64,000 nucleotides of DNA from Streptomyces sp. NBC_00690 (GCF_036226685.1 NZ_CP109009.1:5359501-5423500), one strand, 5' to 3'. Numbered from the stretch's first letter, positions 32,390-40,955 are shown. Numbers and translations are program-made. Notes: generated by a model not told the origin, from the sequence alone.

Positions 32390-32727
32390 CAGGGACGCTC
32401 CCGCAGGTCCATGCTCCAGTGCCGGGTGCGGCGGTCCCCGTGGTGGTAGGCGGGCGGGGACACGATGTCCCACTGGCGGCCCGCGTACTCGACCCGGGAC
32501 CACAGCGATACGCCCGGCAGGTGGCTGTCGACGATCATCCGGACAACGTTGATCTGCTGCTGACCGGTGACCTCCGCGCGGGCGGACCGCTGGGGAACGA
32601 ACGCGGCCCGCACCGAGATGGGCCCGGCTGGATCGGCCATGGCGACGGTGTTTCCGCGCTGATCGGTGACCTCGACCGTGCGCCACACGCGAGCCTTCTG
32701 GCCTCGGCGGCGCTGCACGCTCACCAC
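32389..32727 (-). CDS. Head closure protein
   Basis: A 112-residue beta-rich protein (ARVWRTVEVTDQRGNTVAMADP ... WSRVEYAGRQWDIVSPPAYHHGDRRTRHWSMDLRERP), the pattern of SPP1 gp16/HK97 head-closure proteins. Overlaps the adaptor gene by seven bases. Confidence 0.75.
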   Translation of the reverse strand: MVSVQRRRGQKARVWRTVEVTDQRGNTVAMADPAGPISVRAAFVPQRSARAEVTGQQQINVVRMIVDSHLPGVSLWSRVEYAGRQWDIVSPPAYHHGDRRTRHWSMDLRERP

Positions 32728-33179
32728 GGCCCCCGGTCGTCGGAGAAGAACGGGAACGAGGACCCGGGTCCCTCAACGGGGACGCGGCCGGTGCCGACGG
32801 CCGAGCCGAGGACGGTGCCCCAGGCCATCACGGGGACGCTCGCCAGGGTCGGCCGACGCCCAGCCAGCTCCTCCAGAAGGCGGATCTCCTCGCGGGTGAA
32901 GTACACCGACCCGGCGTCACGGCCGTGGGCGTCGCCCCAGGCCAGCGTCTCGTCACCGGCCCTCGACTGGACGTATCCGTTCGGATTGCGCAGGTAGCGG
33001 GCAGCGGCCTTGAGGACGAGAGTCTTCACCAGGCGGGGAACGGTGGGCGCCGGCCACTCGCGGCCGTAGGACATTGCCAGGTCGGACGCGTCCTGGAGCG
33101 CCGAGGCGGCGATCCGCAGCTCGTCGGCGTCCAGCTCCCAGTCCATCCGATCCGTCAGCTCATCGAGAGTCGCGTACAC
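32721..33179 (-). CDS. Head-tail adaptor (gp6-like)
   Basis: A 152-residue helical protein (MYATLDELTDRMDWELDADELRIAASALQDASDLAMSYG) as in HK97 gp6/SPP1 gp15 adaptors, which bind the portal ring. GTG or ATG at 33179. Confidence 0.8.
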   Translation of the reverse strand: MYATLDELTDRMDWELDADELRIAASALQDASDLAMSYGREWPAPTVPRLVKTLVLKAAARYLRNPNGYVQSRAGDETLAWGDAHGRDAGSVYFTREEIRLLEELAGRRPTLASVPVMAWGTVLGSAVGTGRVPVEGPGSSFPFFSDDRGPW

Positions 33180-33208
33180 GGCAGCTTCCCTTCAAGCAGA
33201 CGGCTACG

Positions 33209-33231
33209 GCCCGGCGCCAGGGGCGCCGGGC
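33209..33231 (-). terminator. Hairpin after major capsid gene
   Basis: GCCCGGCGCC (33209-33218) pairs with GGCGCCGGGC (33222-33231) over three bases. No T-run; probably slows transcription or stabilises capsid mRNA. Confidence 0.6.
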
Positions 33232-33245
33232 CTGCCGGGCGGAGG

Positions 33246-34328
33246 TCACGCGTTGGCCGGGTCGTTCTCCGGCTTCGAGCCGGTCGGGGTCCACACCTTC
33301 GCGTCACTGATGCCGGTGATCGTCGCCAGCTCGGATGCGGCTGGCGGGTAGTCCGACTTGCCGTCGAGGGTGAGCTTGATGCCGCGAACGAAGTGCTCGT
33401 CCGTGGAGATGATTTCCTTCTCCGCGACCGGGTCCCAGCCGACGAGAATGTCTTCGACGGAGCGGAAACCCTGGTAGCAGTTCACGATGCTGCGGTCCTG
33501 GAAATACTCGGAGTCGTAGTCCCGGAGCCAGCGCAGCGCCAGGCCCTCGAAGGATGTGGTAGCGCCGAAAGGAACGCTCTGCGGCACCGAAGGAGCGGCG
33601 GACGCGAAAATGAACGCCGAGGACGCGAACGCGAATGCCGAGTCAGCCGGGATCGTCTGGTCCACGATGAACTTGAAGCCGTACCGGCTGCCGAGAGTCG
33701 CGTTCACGAGAGCGGATTCGGCCTGGTTGTCGCCGACGTTCGAGGCCAGATTCAGATCCGGATCGGAAAGCAGCACGGTCTCGAAATCCGAGCCGACGAC
33801 CATGTACCAGGCGCCCTCGGGGACGTTGAACTTCCGCAGGACACGGCGGGCCTCGATGAGTGCCTTCCGCATAGCCTGAGCAGTGTTGCCGATGGTGACC
33901 GCGTAGGGCTGGTCGACCAGGGTCTTCACAGCCCTGCGCTGGAGGCCGCGTGCCACCGCCTTCACCTGCGGGCGCAGGAGCTTGCCCCACTGCGTGATAT
34001 CGAAATCGTTCTGCTCGTCCGTCAGCTTGACGCCGTTGTAGACGTTGCCGCCGAACTTCACGGGAATGGTGCGCTCGGCGTACTCGTCGAACACAACCCG
34101 CTGACGGACACCGGGGGTCGAGCTGCCCGCCGAACCGGAGCGCCACTCGTAGTCGTGAAAGGGAAGAACACCCTCCACGGTGACATTCACCGTGTCGTTC
34201 TTGGCGCCCTTGAACCGGTCGACGCCTTCCTTTATAAACAGGTTCGGAACGGTGAGTTCCTGCTCAAGCATTCCGATGGCGGTCGCAATGAGCTTTTCGG
34301 GCTTGACTACCTGGTGTTCGGCTGTCAC
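33246..34328 (-). CDS. Major capsid protein
   Basis: A 360-residue protein of the P22-coat-like HK97 fold group: TVNVTVEGVLPFHDYEWRSG, GGNVYNGVKLTDEQNDFDITQWGKLLRPQVKAVARGLQR and an internal I-domain-like insertion near FIVDQTIPADSAFAFASSAFIFAS. GTG 34328 is behind AGGAGG. It forms the icosahedral head with the scaffold encoded upstream. Confidence 0.9.
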   Translation of the reverse strand: MTAEHQVVKPEKLIATAIGMLEQELTVPNLFIKEGVDRFKGAKNDTVNVTVEGVLPFHDYEWRSGSAGSSTPGVRQRVVFDEYAERTIPVKFGGNVYNGVKLTDEQNDFDITQWGKLLRPQVKAVARGLQRRAVKTLVDQPYAVTIGNTAQAMRKALIEARRVLRKFNVPEGAWYMVVGSDFETVLLSDPDLNLASNVGDNQAESALVNATLGSRYGFKFIVDQTIPADSAFAFASSAFIFASAAPSVPQSVPFGATTSFEGLALRWLRDYDSEYFQDRSIVNCYQGFRSVEDILVGWDPVAEKEIISTDEHFVRGIKLTLDGKSDYPPAASELATITGISDAKVWTPTGSKPENDPANA

Positions 34329-34347
34329 TTAGCCTCCTGGGGGCATG

Positions 34348-34372
34348 AAAAAAGCCCCCGGATACCGGAGGC
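34348..34372 (-). terminator. Terminator between scaffold and capsid genes
   Basis: On the minus strand GCCTCCGG pairs with CCGGGGGC (one G-T pair) and is followed by TTTTTT. Placed just upstream of the capsid ribosome site, it may tune scaffold:capsid ratio together with a new start for the capsid message. Confidence 0.7.
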
Positions 34373-34394
34373 GAGCTAATGGAAAGGGGAAGGG

Positions 34395-34895
34395 TCAGCG
34401 GCGGGTGAGACGCGCGAGCTTGCGCGGGTCCATCTCGCCGTCGTCCTCGTCGGAGGGATCGAGCCCGCCAGACAGGACCGGAGGGGCGACCGGAGCGAGA
34501 AGCGACTGAAGCGCCTTCGCGTCGGCCTCCAGCTCCTCGGCGGACTCGCCGCGCAGACGGCCGGCCAGCTCGTCGGGGAGGTCGAAGCGCCGAGCGACCG
34601 AAGCGACCACGAGGGAACGCTCCAGGGCGGCGTTCTGCGCCTTGACCTCGGTGAGCGCGGTCTCGAACTCCTCGGCCGACTTCGCGCCGGACAGCCGGTT
34701 CTCGGCGTCACGGAGCCGGGTGCGGTACGACGCGGCCTCCGACCGAATCTTGGTCAGCTCCTTGCGGGCCCACTCCGGGAGGGCATCCTCCGGAGCGCCG
34801 GCCGCAGGCTGCTCATCCTGGATGGCGGCGGCCTCGGGCGCTTGCTCGGCCGGGGAGGTCTCATCGTCGGGCGCGGGGGTGTTCTGTTCAGACAG
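34395..34895 (-). CDS. Scaffolding protein, CTG start
   Basis: A 166-residue acidic helical protein: disordered N-terminus (SEQNTPAPDDETSPAEQAP), then ALPEWARKELTKIRSEAASYRTRLRDAENRLSGAKSAEEFETAL and a basic tail DPRKLARLTRR. This is the standard make-up of actinophage scaffolds. In its frame a stop (the MuF gene TGA) lies two codons before CTG 34895. No ATG, GTG or TTG occurs until 34610, far inside the protein. CTG 34895 is eight bases after GGAGG, so CTG initiation is strongly supported. Confidence 0.85.
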   Translation of the reverse strand: MSEQNTPAPDDETSPAEQAPEAAAIQDEQPAAGAPEDALPEWARKELTKIRSEAASYRTRLRDAENRLSGAKSAEEFETALTEVKAQNAALERSLVVASVARRFDLPDELAGRLRGESAEELEADAKALQSLLAPVAPPVLSGGLDPSDEDDGEMDPRKLARLTRR

Positions 34896-34898
34896 GGG

Positions 34899-35951
34899 TC
34901 ACGCCTCCTGGGCTGTGATCGTGGACTGCCGCTCGGCCTCCTGGGCTTCTGCGGCTCTGTGCTTCTGGCGGATGAACCGGCGCCACGCCGAGACGGCGGC
35001 CTTGCCGGACAGACCCTTGGTGACCTTGGGCCACAGGGCCCCGTACTCGCGGGACAGGGCCATCAGCTCGGAGCCCTGGAACTGCTGCCGGTTGAAGACC
35101 GGGGCGGCGTAGCAGACGCAGTTGTCGTGGTAGCGGTCACCGTCGGCGAAGGTCGCGGACTCGCGGGACTTGTAGACGGCGCCCCGGCTGATCAACATCG
35201 CGCACCAGCCGCACGGCGTGCCCGACTTGGAAAGCCGGACGTAGCCGAGGGCCCGCCCATCCCGCCGCATGTGGTTCCACGTCGCTGACCGGGCACCGTT
35301 CATCGCGACCCGGGACGCGGCGGCGGCCTGCTGCGCACCGGCCTGCCGATGGGCCTCGGCCCGCTCGCGGTCGGCGACCCGGGCGGGCTGCCCGTCGTCT
35401 ACCTCGGCCACCTTGCGATGCAGGTTCAGAATGCCGAGCGCTTCGAGGACCGTGGCGAGTTCCTCCTCGGCCTGGCGCTCGATCGCCTCCTCGGCCTCCC
35501 GGAGACCAGGCAGCTCTTCGACAAGAACCCGCTCGTCCTCGACGGCCGGACGCGGGGCTTCCCCGGACTCGCCGGTCGCGGCCCCACCCCCGGCCGGAGC
35601 CATGGGACGAGCGGCCCCCGCCAGCGCCGCGAACTCCCGGCGCAGATCGGCCAGGGTGACGTGCGTCGGTTCGGGGTGGTAGGGATCGGCCACCGTACGG
35701 CCGGTCTGGAGAGCACGGGCGAGACGGTAGAACGCCCTGGCGAGATCCCTCGACCGCCGCCGCTGACCCATGACGAGCGTGATCGCCCGCCGCAGCCAGC
35801 CCCCGGCCGTCGCCGCACGCAGATCGGTCGGCACATCCGCCCACAGGGCCATCGCCCCGACGGCCGTCTCCGCGCCGATCTGCGCCAGCGCCACATGGAA
35901 AGCCGCGGTGGCCTCGTCCGTCTCGGTGGACCGGGCGGCGGACACCGTCAC
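34899..35951 (-). CDS. MuF-like / VG15-type minor head protein
   Basis: A 350-residue protein. The C-terminal domain has GTPCGWCAMLISRGAVYKS and DRYHDNCVCYAAPVF, the Cys/His pattern of MuF-type minor capsid proteins. The N-terminal half is helical with an Ala/Glu-rich middle (VLVEELPGLREAEEAIERQAEEELATVLEAL). It is ejected with or bound to DNA at the portal vertex. It overlaps the portal stop by four bases. Confidence 0.8.
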   Translation of the reverse strand: MTVSAARSTETDEATAAFHVALAQIGAETAVGAMALWADVPTDLRAATAGGWLRRAITLVMGQRRRSRDLARAFYRLARALQTGRTVADPYHPEPTHVTLADLRREFAALAGAARPMAPAGGGAATGESGEAPRPAVEDERVLVEELPGLREAEEAIERQAEEELATVLEALGILNLHRKVAEVDDGQPARVADRERAEAHRQAGAQQAAAASRVAMNGARSATWNHMRRDGRALGYVRLSKSGTPCGWCAMLISRGAVYKSRESATFADGDRYHDNCVCYAAPVFNRQQFQGSELMALSREYGALWPKVTKGLSGKAAVSAWRRFIRQKHRAAEAQEAERQSTITAQEA

Positions 35952-37369
35952 GCCGCCACCGCTTCAACCGGGCGGGACTCGGGGGTCGCGCGGGTGATCG
36001 CGCCCGCGAGCTGCCCCACCGAGTCGTCGTCCTCCCGCATCTCCTCCCAGTCCTCAAGTTCGGTCTGGGTCACACCCGGCACGCGGCGCCACAGGCCCCG
36101 CTCAGGGATGCCGAGCTGTTCGCGCAACTTGCCGAGGGCGTCGGCGGCCTGGGCGAGCGACCGGGACTCCATGTCCCGCCACACGACCTCGCCCCGGTGG
36201 TCCTCGGCCGACGCCGTGTTGCCGGACAGCTCGCCCGCGAGCCTGAAAACTCTTTCCCACGACTCGCCGAAGCCCGTCCGGAACTCCGCGATCATCCGGG
36301 ACAGCGAAGTCTCGGCCGCTTGGAGCGCCTCGGCGCTCAAGTTGGCGATCTGCCCCAGCATCGCGTGGGGAGGCACCTGCGCGAGCGCGCTGAGATGCCG
36401 GATGCTCATCTCCAGGGACTCAACGAAACCAGCGAGTGGCGTCTCGTCGAGGCTCCCGAATCTTGTGTCGGGATCTTCGGCGAACAAGAATCGGCGGGCG
36501 TTGTGGTTGATCGACAGGGGTATGGGGTTGCCGGATTCGTCGAGGACCGGCTCACCAGTCTCGGGGTCCCGCCGGACTGGCGGCGCCATGCCCGTAACGG
36601 TCCTGACCTTGGTGGAGCCGTAACTCTGCGCCAGGAGCAAGTCGAACGACGTTTGATTGATTCGATCTTGAGTGGCGATCATCGGCTCGATCACGCCGAC
36701 AGTCCGACCCTCCAGATCCACGGAGGCCGCGAACCGGGTCACCGGACACTCGCTCGCCCCGTGGACGAGCCCACCGTCGACCCGCACCGAGTCCTCGTCA
36801 GCCGCAGACCGGAAGACCACCTCGTACACCCGGCGGGCGTCCCACAGCCGGGCCCGGCCCAGCGACTCACCCACCGGCCAGGCGGTCACCGTCAGTGCGG
36901 CGGCCGGCACGTCATCGTTCGCCGGGTCCTCATACAGCGCGCTCGTCCGCAACGCGGACAGACCCCGTGTACGCACCTGGCCGTCCCGGGACCGCTCGGT
37001 CACGGTGAAGCTGTGCCCGTACGCGAGCGCACCCCTATATACAGCGGCCTGCCGAGCATCCAGCCGGGACCGCTGCCAGTGCTCCCACTCCGGCGTCGCC
37101 GAATCCGGCTGCACCGCAGACTCTCCGCTCCGACCCGGCCGGTGCCCATCCACGTAGAGGGCCTGCGCCGGGGTCGAGACGAGCAGGGGCATCCAATTTG
37201 ACACCGACCTGCGAGCCAGCAGCCGATACTCGTCGTCCGCCTGGGGCGGCATGTACGGATCGCCATGTCGACCGTGCAGATAGTCGTCGATCCGGCGCAG
37301 CCGGTCACCGTCACGATGAAGGACGCCGAGAAGCTGTCGAGCGAGCGACATGGGGGAAGAAGCGGCCAC
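35948..37369 (-). CDS. Portal protein (SPP1 gp6-like)
   Basis: A 473-residue protein: N-terminal wing (IDDYLHGRHGDPYMPPQADDEYRLLARRSVSNWMPLLVSTPAQALYVDG), core MIATQDRINQTSFDLLLAQSYGS and the stem/clip region near LSALAQVPPHAMLGQIANLSAEALQAAETSL. It forms the dodecameric DNA gate. GTG 37369 follows GAGGTGG. Confidence 0.9.
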   Translation of the reverse strand: MAASSPMSLARQLLGVLHRDGDRLRRIDDYLHGRHGDPYMPPQADDEYRLLARRSVSNWMPLLVSTPAQALYVDGHRPGRSGESAVQPDSATPEWEHWQRSRLDARQAAVYRGALAYGHSFTVTERSRDGQVRTRGLSALRTSALYEDPANDDVPAAALTVTAWPVGESLGRARLWDARRVYEVVFRSAADEDSVRVDGGLVHGASECPVTRFAASVDLEGRTVGVIEPMIATQDRINQTSFDLLLAQSYGSTKVRTVTGMAPPVRRDPETGEPVLDESGNPIPLSINHNARRFLFAEDPDTRFGSLDETPLAGFVESLEMSIRHLSALAQVPPHAMLGQIANLSAEALQAAETSLSRMIAEFRTGFGESWERVFRLAGELSGNTASAEDHRGEVVWRDMESRSLAQAADALGKLREQLGIPERGLWRRVPGVTQTELEDWEEMREDDDSVGQLAGAITRATPESRPVEAVAA

Positions 37370-37383
37370 GGTTCACCACCTCT

Positions 37384-37399
37384 AGTTACATGTTGACAC
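37384..37399 (-). promoter_or_regulatory. 16-bp operator/stoperator copy in late operon
   Basis: Plus-strand AGTTACATGTTGACAC, an exact family member, in the 35-base gap between terminase and portal genes. It is the only copy in the late operon and has no -10 at the early spacing. Confidence 0.7.
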
Positions 37400-37404
37400 T
37401 TGGT

Positions 37405-39054
37405 TCAAATGAAGAAGCCCCGGCCGGTCCGCTTGCGGACGCGCTTGCCGCGGGCACGGAGATCGGTGAGAGCCTCGTGCGCCAACATGAGCGCCGCGTA
37501 CGCGTCGACCTTCTTCGGGCTCTCCCGGCTTTCCTTGCCGAACGAGACGCCGTAGTTGTTCACCCGGCGCCGCGCATTGAGCGCGTGCCGACGCAGCTTC
37601 AGGTCGCCGTCGTGGCGGAGCTTCCTGTCGAAGATGGAGCGCATGAGCCGTTCGTGCGCGAGGGTCGAGGACTTGAGGCTCGACCGCATGTCCCAGCCGA
37701 TCGCGTCCTTGCCGGGCGCCTTCACGGCCAGGCCCTCGCCGTACGCCTCCGACCACTCGGAGATGTACGACTCCCAGAGGGCAACGTCGGCATACATGCC
37801 CTGCACCGAGAAGACACGGAAGGTGTCGTGCACGGCCGAGTCAACCTCGGCCTTCGGAACCTCCCAGTTCGCCCCGGCCGGGCCGTCTGGCTTCTCCCAC
37901 AGGCCGATCAGGAAGGCGGCCATGTCGGAGACGCGAACGGCAACCAAGGCGGTCGCGTCGTCCCGGAGGCCGCCGTCGAAGCCGACTGTGATCTCGTCGC
38001 CGGGCTTCAGCGAAAGCGAGGTGTCCCGTAGGACATCCCACTCGGCCGGACCGTGCACCGCGTCCTCTTCGGCGACGATCTGATTCAAGTACATGCGCCG
38101 CGAACGCGCGGCGGAGATCGTCAGGTTGAGGACAGACTTGATGATCGTTTCGACTTTGAGCCACACCGCGTCACCCCTGATTTTCGGGATGACGATGCGC
38201 AGGGCCTCGGCCGTCAGGGGCGTCGCAGGGTGAGCCTCGATCGAGTCGTACAGCGCGCCGACATCGGCCGCCAAGCCCTCCCGGACCTTCTCGTACGCCT
38301 CGCGCATCCGCTCGGCGACGCTGTCCTCGCCCGGCATGAAGGCGTTGGTGATGCTGAGATAGCGGGAGTCCATTTTTGTGGCGTTGCCGTCGATGGTCTC
38401 GTACATCTTGACGCCGCCGTTGCCCAAGACCCAGTGATGAGTTTCATTGAGCAAGGTGAAAGTTGTTCTCTTGCCCTCGATCGCGCGATACGAGCTGGTC
38501 ACGGCCTGGAGGCGCTTGCGCCCCCGGTCCGCCCGGATCAGCTCGGCGCCAAGCTTGATGCCGTACGTCGAGATCAGCTTCTCGGACATCAGGACCGGCA
38601 GGTAGCCCATGGTGTTCACCGTCTGCTCTTGGCTGACGGCCGTCACCTGCACCCACGCCTGTGGGTGTGGCTTGGCTACCGGCTCGCCGTTCTCGTCCCA
38701 GTGGGAGAAGCGCGACGGCCCGACGAACTCCACGAGCGAGATCACCGCGAGAAGCGGGTCCTTGCCCCAGCCCTTGAGTCTCTGCAAGACGCCGGTTCTG
38801 TAGACGAACTCGCCGTCCTCGCCGATGGCGTACCACCACAGGAGGAAGCGGAGCTGCTCGCGGGTGAAGCGCCAGGGGACACGCTTCTCGTCGGTCGAGC
38901 CCTCGCCGTCGAGGTACTCCGCGCACCAGCCGGCGACCTGCCAGCCGAGAGTGCGCGCCGGCAACTTCCACTGTCCGAAGGCATCCTTCCGCCAGGTCGG
39001 CCCGTGGAACTCGGGCTCCAGGGCCTCGATCTCTTCGTCGGTGAGGGTAGGGAT
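37405..39054 (-). CDS. Terminase large subunit
   Basis: ATPase and nuclease of DNA packaging. ATPase part: VLQRLKGWGKDPLLAVISLVEF (Walker A variant with Lys), then KRTTFTLLNETHHW. Nuclease part: EITVGFDGGLRDDATALVAVRV and the C-terminal KKVDAYAALMLAHEAL. The first ordinary start is TTG 38964 with a weak ribosome site. The frame extends to 39069 and codes PTLTDEEIEALEPEFHGPTW, typical for the family N-terminus. A strong GGGAGGAG is six bases before ATC 39054, so I place the start there with caution. Confidence 0.85.
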   Translation of the reverse strand: MPTLTDEEIEALEPEFHGPTWRKDAFGQWKLPARTLGWQVAGWCAEYLDGEGSTDEKRVPWRFTREQLRFLLWWYAIGEDGEFVYRTGVLQRLKGWGKDPLLAVISLVEFVGPSRFSHWDENGEPVAKPHPQAWVQVTAVSQEQTVNTMGYLPVLMSEKLISTYGIKLGAELIRADRGRKRLQAVTSSYRAIEGKRTTFTLLNETHHWVLGNGGVKMYETIDGNATKMDSRYLSITNAFMPGEDSVAERMREAYEKVREGLAADVGALYDSIEAHPATPLTAEALRIVIPKIRGDAVWLKVETIIKSVLNLTISAARSRRMYLNQIVAEEDAVHGPAEWDVLRDTSLSLKPGDEITVGFDGGLRDDATALVAVRVSDMAAFLIGLWEKPDGPAGANWEVPKAEVDSAVHDTFRVFSVQGMYADVALWESYISEWSEAYGEGLAVKAPGKDAIGWDMRSSLKSSTLAHERLMRSIFDRKLRHDGDLKLRRHALNARRRVNNYGVSFGKESRESPKKVDAYAALMLAHEALTDLRARGKRVRKRTGRGFFI

Positions 39055-39199
39055 GAGACTCCTCCCCCCTCACAGGCGCACAACCTACTGCCCGATTAAT
39101 CATTAGCCGATTTCCATCCGTAAGCCGCAGCTCAGGCGCTACGCTCGGAGCTAATGCGTGACGAGAGGTGGCGCAGACCTTGAGCTGGAGAGAGCCCAA

Positions 39200-39319
39200 A
39201 TGCCTAAGGGATTCAAGTGCCCCGTGTGCGGTACGAACACCGTTCAGCGGGTCAGCACCAACAAGTTGCAGTGCACGAAGTGCAAGTCGCGCTACGACAA
39301 GAGCGTCTTCGGGCTCTGA
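39200..39319 (+). CDS. Tiny zinc-ribbon protein, 39 residues
   Basis: MPKGFKCPVCGTNTVQRVST... with CPVC and CTKC knuckles 15 residues apart, a minimal zinc ribbon. ATG 39200 has GGAGAGAG ten bases upstream. It lies on the plus strand between the two leftward terminase genes, so it needs its own promoter in 39075-39190. Possible transcription or anti-host factor; no function known. Confidence 0.7.
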   Translation: MPKGFKCPVCGTNTVQRVSTNKLQCTKCKSRYDKSVFGL

Positions 39320-39328
39320 CCTGGTGCC

Positions 39329-39757
39329 TTACTCGGCGAGTCCGAGATCCTTCTTGTAGTCAGCGATAGCGAGGACCGCCGCAGATTGCTCGTCGGGCAC
39401 AGGCTCGTGCAGTTCGATACGCACACGGCGCCGGTCGCCCTCGGCAACGAGGAGCCGCTCGAAAGCGGAGTAGATCGTCTGAAGCATCTGACCACTGCGC
39501 TTCCCCGACGCCTTGTAGTAGGACAGGTCTTCACACAGCGAGTAGGCGAGGGCCCAGTCGCTCGCCTGGTAGAAATCCGCCTGACCGGACTCCTTCAGGG
39601 AGTCCCACAAGCGCTTCGCGATCGGGTGCCAGGAGCGGTCGCCGTTCGGGACCTTCGCGGGCCGGGCGACCCCGCGCGACACCGACTGGACATCGCCACC
39701 CTTGCGCTCGCGGGGGCGGGCGAGGTCGTCCTCGCGATTGGGTACGGGGCCGGGCAT
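39329..39757 (-). CDS. Terminase small subunit
   Basis: A 142-residue protein, MPGPVPNREDDLARPRERKGGDV..., the usual start of actinophage TerS. A helical DNA-binding middle (WHPIAKRLWDSLKESGQADFYQASDWALAYSLCEDLSYY) and an acidic/charged end follow. It recognises packaging sites and loads TerL. Confidence 0.85.
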   Translation of the reverse strand: MPGPVPNREDDLARPRERKGGDVQSVSRGVARPAKVPNGDRSWHPIAKRLWDSLKESGQADFYQASDWALAYSLCEDLSYYKASGKRSGQMLQTIYSAFERLLVAEGDRRRVRIELHEPVPDEQSAAVLAIADYKKDLGLAE

Positions 39758-39830
39758 GAGCCTCACCCCCAAGCGTGCAAGCGGTCCTGGCCGGGGCCTG
39801 GTTGTCAGTGGTGCGCGTTAGCCTCACGGC

Positions 39831-40364
39831 ATGGCACAAGTTCGAAAGGCTGTCCCCGCGGAAGTGAAGCGGGCCGTGCTCGTTGAGGCGGGGCACCGAT
39901 GCGCGATCCCAACGTGCAAGACCAGTACGACGGAGATCGCGCACATCAAGCCGTGGCGCGTCGTGCGCGAGCACAAGTTCGAGAACCTCATTGCGCTCTG
40001 CCCGACGTGTCACACGCGCTTCGACGGCGGAGAGATCGATCGCAAGGCGATGCTCCAGTACAAGGCGAACCTCGGCGTGATCAACGGACGGTACGGAGAG
40101 ATCGAGCGCCGTGTCTTGGCGCTGTTCGCCGAGAATCCAGAGATCAACTCGGTGCCGATGCCCGCTGCCTCCGACATCGCAATGATGCACCTGGTGAAAG
40201 ACGGGCTTTTTGCGCGCGGGCTGAAGCCCAACTTGGGCATCATGATCGCCAACGGGGCTTGCGCAACGATCGACTTCACGGGGAAGACCCAGGAGTTCTA
40301 CACCATCACCGAGAAGGGCCGAGACCTTGTGTCTAGGCTCACGGAGGCGCGCTCACTGAACTGA
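39831..40364 (+). CDS. HNH endonuclease domain protein
   Basis: A 177-residue protein. The N-terminal HNH site is EAGHRCAIPTCKTSTTEIAHIKPWR...FENLIALCPTCHTRFDGGEID (His, Asn, His plus four Cys for zinc), residues 16-65. A C-terminal helical domain follows (IMIANGACATIDFTGKTQEFYTITEKGRDLVSRL). It is rightward and divergent from TerS. It may be a homing-type or regulatory nuclease rather than the packaging HNH, which is encoded at 40601. Confidence 0.8.
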   Translation: MAQVRKAVPAEVKRAVLVEAGHRCAIPTCKTSTTEIAHIKPWRVVREHKFENLIALCPTCHTRFDGGEIDRKAMLQYKANLGVINGRYGEIERRVLALFAENPEINSVPMPAASDIAMMHLVKDGLFARGLKPNLGIMIANGACATIDFTGKTQEFYTITEKGRDLVSRLTEARSLN

Positions 40365-40366
40365 CA

Positions 40367-40597
40367 TCAGAACGTCCCGCCCGTCAGGAAGTGCGCGGAG
40401 AGCCAAGCGAGGAACGCGACCAGGACGAAGCGGCGCAGTCGGGTGGTCCGGTCCGGCGCAGTGTCCTTCGCGGTGTGGAACCAGCGCCAGACGTGCTCGG
40501 ACAGGGTGTCGCCCGGCTGCTTCCGGTAGAGGGCGATGCCCTCGATCACGCAGAACGCGACGATCCACCCGGCCCATGCGGCAGTGAACACGGCCAC
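40367..40597 (-). CDS. Small two-TM protein
   Basis: A 76-residue protein. TM1 FTAAWAGWIVAFCVIEGIALY, a polar middle (RKQPGDTLSEHVWRWFHTAKDTAPDRTTRLRR) and TM2 FVLVAFLAWLSAHFLTGG. Found beside packaging genes in related phages; possibly a lysis or superinfection protein. Unproven. Confidence 0.7.
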   Translation of the reverse strand: MAVFTAAWAGWIVAFCVIEGIALYRKQPGDTLSEHVWRWFHTAKDTAPDRTTRLRRFVLVAFLAWLSAHFLTGGTF

Positions 40598-40600
40598 CCC

Positions 40601-40945
40601 CTATATCAGGCCCGGGTGGGCTTCCGTCCGCCTGAAGCGCTTGTTCATCTGGCGCCGCCGCGCCGCGAGTGCGAGGGCTCCCTCGCGAGAGGACTTGGCC
40701 TGGTGATGATGCCCGCAGAGCGCTCGTAGGTTGATCTCTCGATGGTCATCACCAGGCACGATGTGGTCAACGTCCGTGGCCAACTCCTCGCAGCGGTCCC
40801 CGTACTGATCGCGGTGAGTGCAACGGTGGCCGTCTCGCCGCAGAACGCGCACGCGTTTCTCCGGCCAGTCCTGCGGAAGTCCGTCACGCCTGCTGGAGCC
40901 CTCCCAGTTTGGGATGACGATCTCCAGCCTGCGAAGTACGTACAT
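40601..40945 (-). CDS. Packaging-type HNH endonuclease
   Basis: A 114-residue protein with PNWEGSSRRDGLPQDWPEKRVRVLRRDGHRCTHRDQYGDRCEELATDVDHIVPGDDHREINLRALCGHHHQAKS. This is the HNH type that works with terminase at cos ends (HK97 gp74-like). ATG 40945 falls inside a 24-bp palindrome. The family usually begins at PNWEGS, and an ATC six bases after GGAG there is another non-standard start candidate. Confidence 0.82.
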   Translation of the reverse strand: MYVLRRLEIVIPNWEGSSRRDGLPQDWPEKRVRVLRRDGHRCTHRDQYGDRCEELATDVDHIVPGDDHREINLRALCGHHHQAKSSREGALALAARRRQMNKRFRRTEAHPGLI

Positions 40946-40955
40946 ACGTACTTCG
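40932..40955. repeat. 24-bp palindrome at HNH gene start
   Basis: CGAAGTACGTA, CA, TACGTACTTCG: eleven-base perfect arms. It contains the ATG 40945 of the HNH gene. Could bind a dimeric regulator or mask the start in mRNA. Confidence 0.6.
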
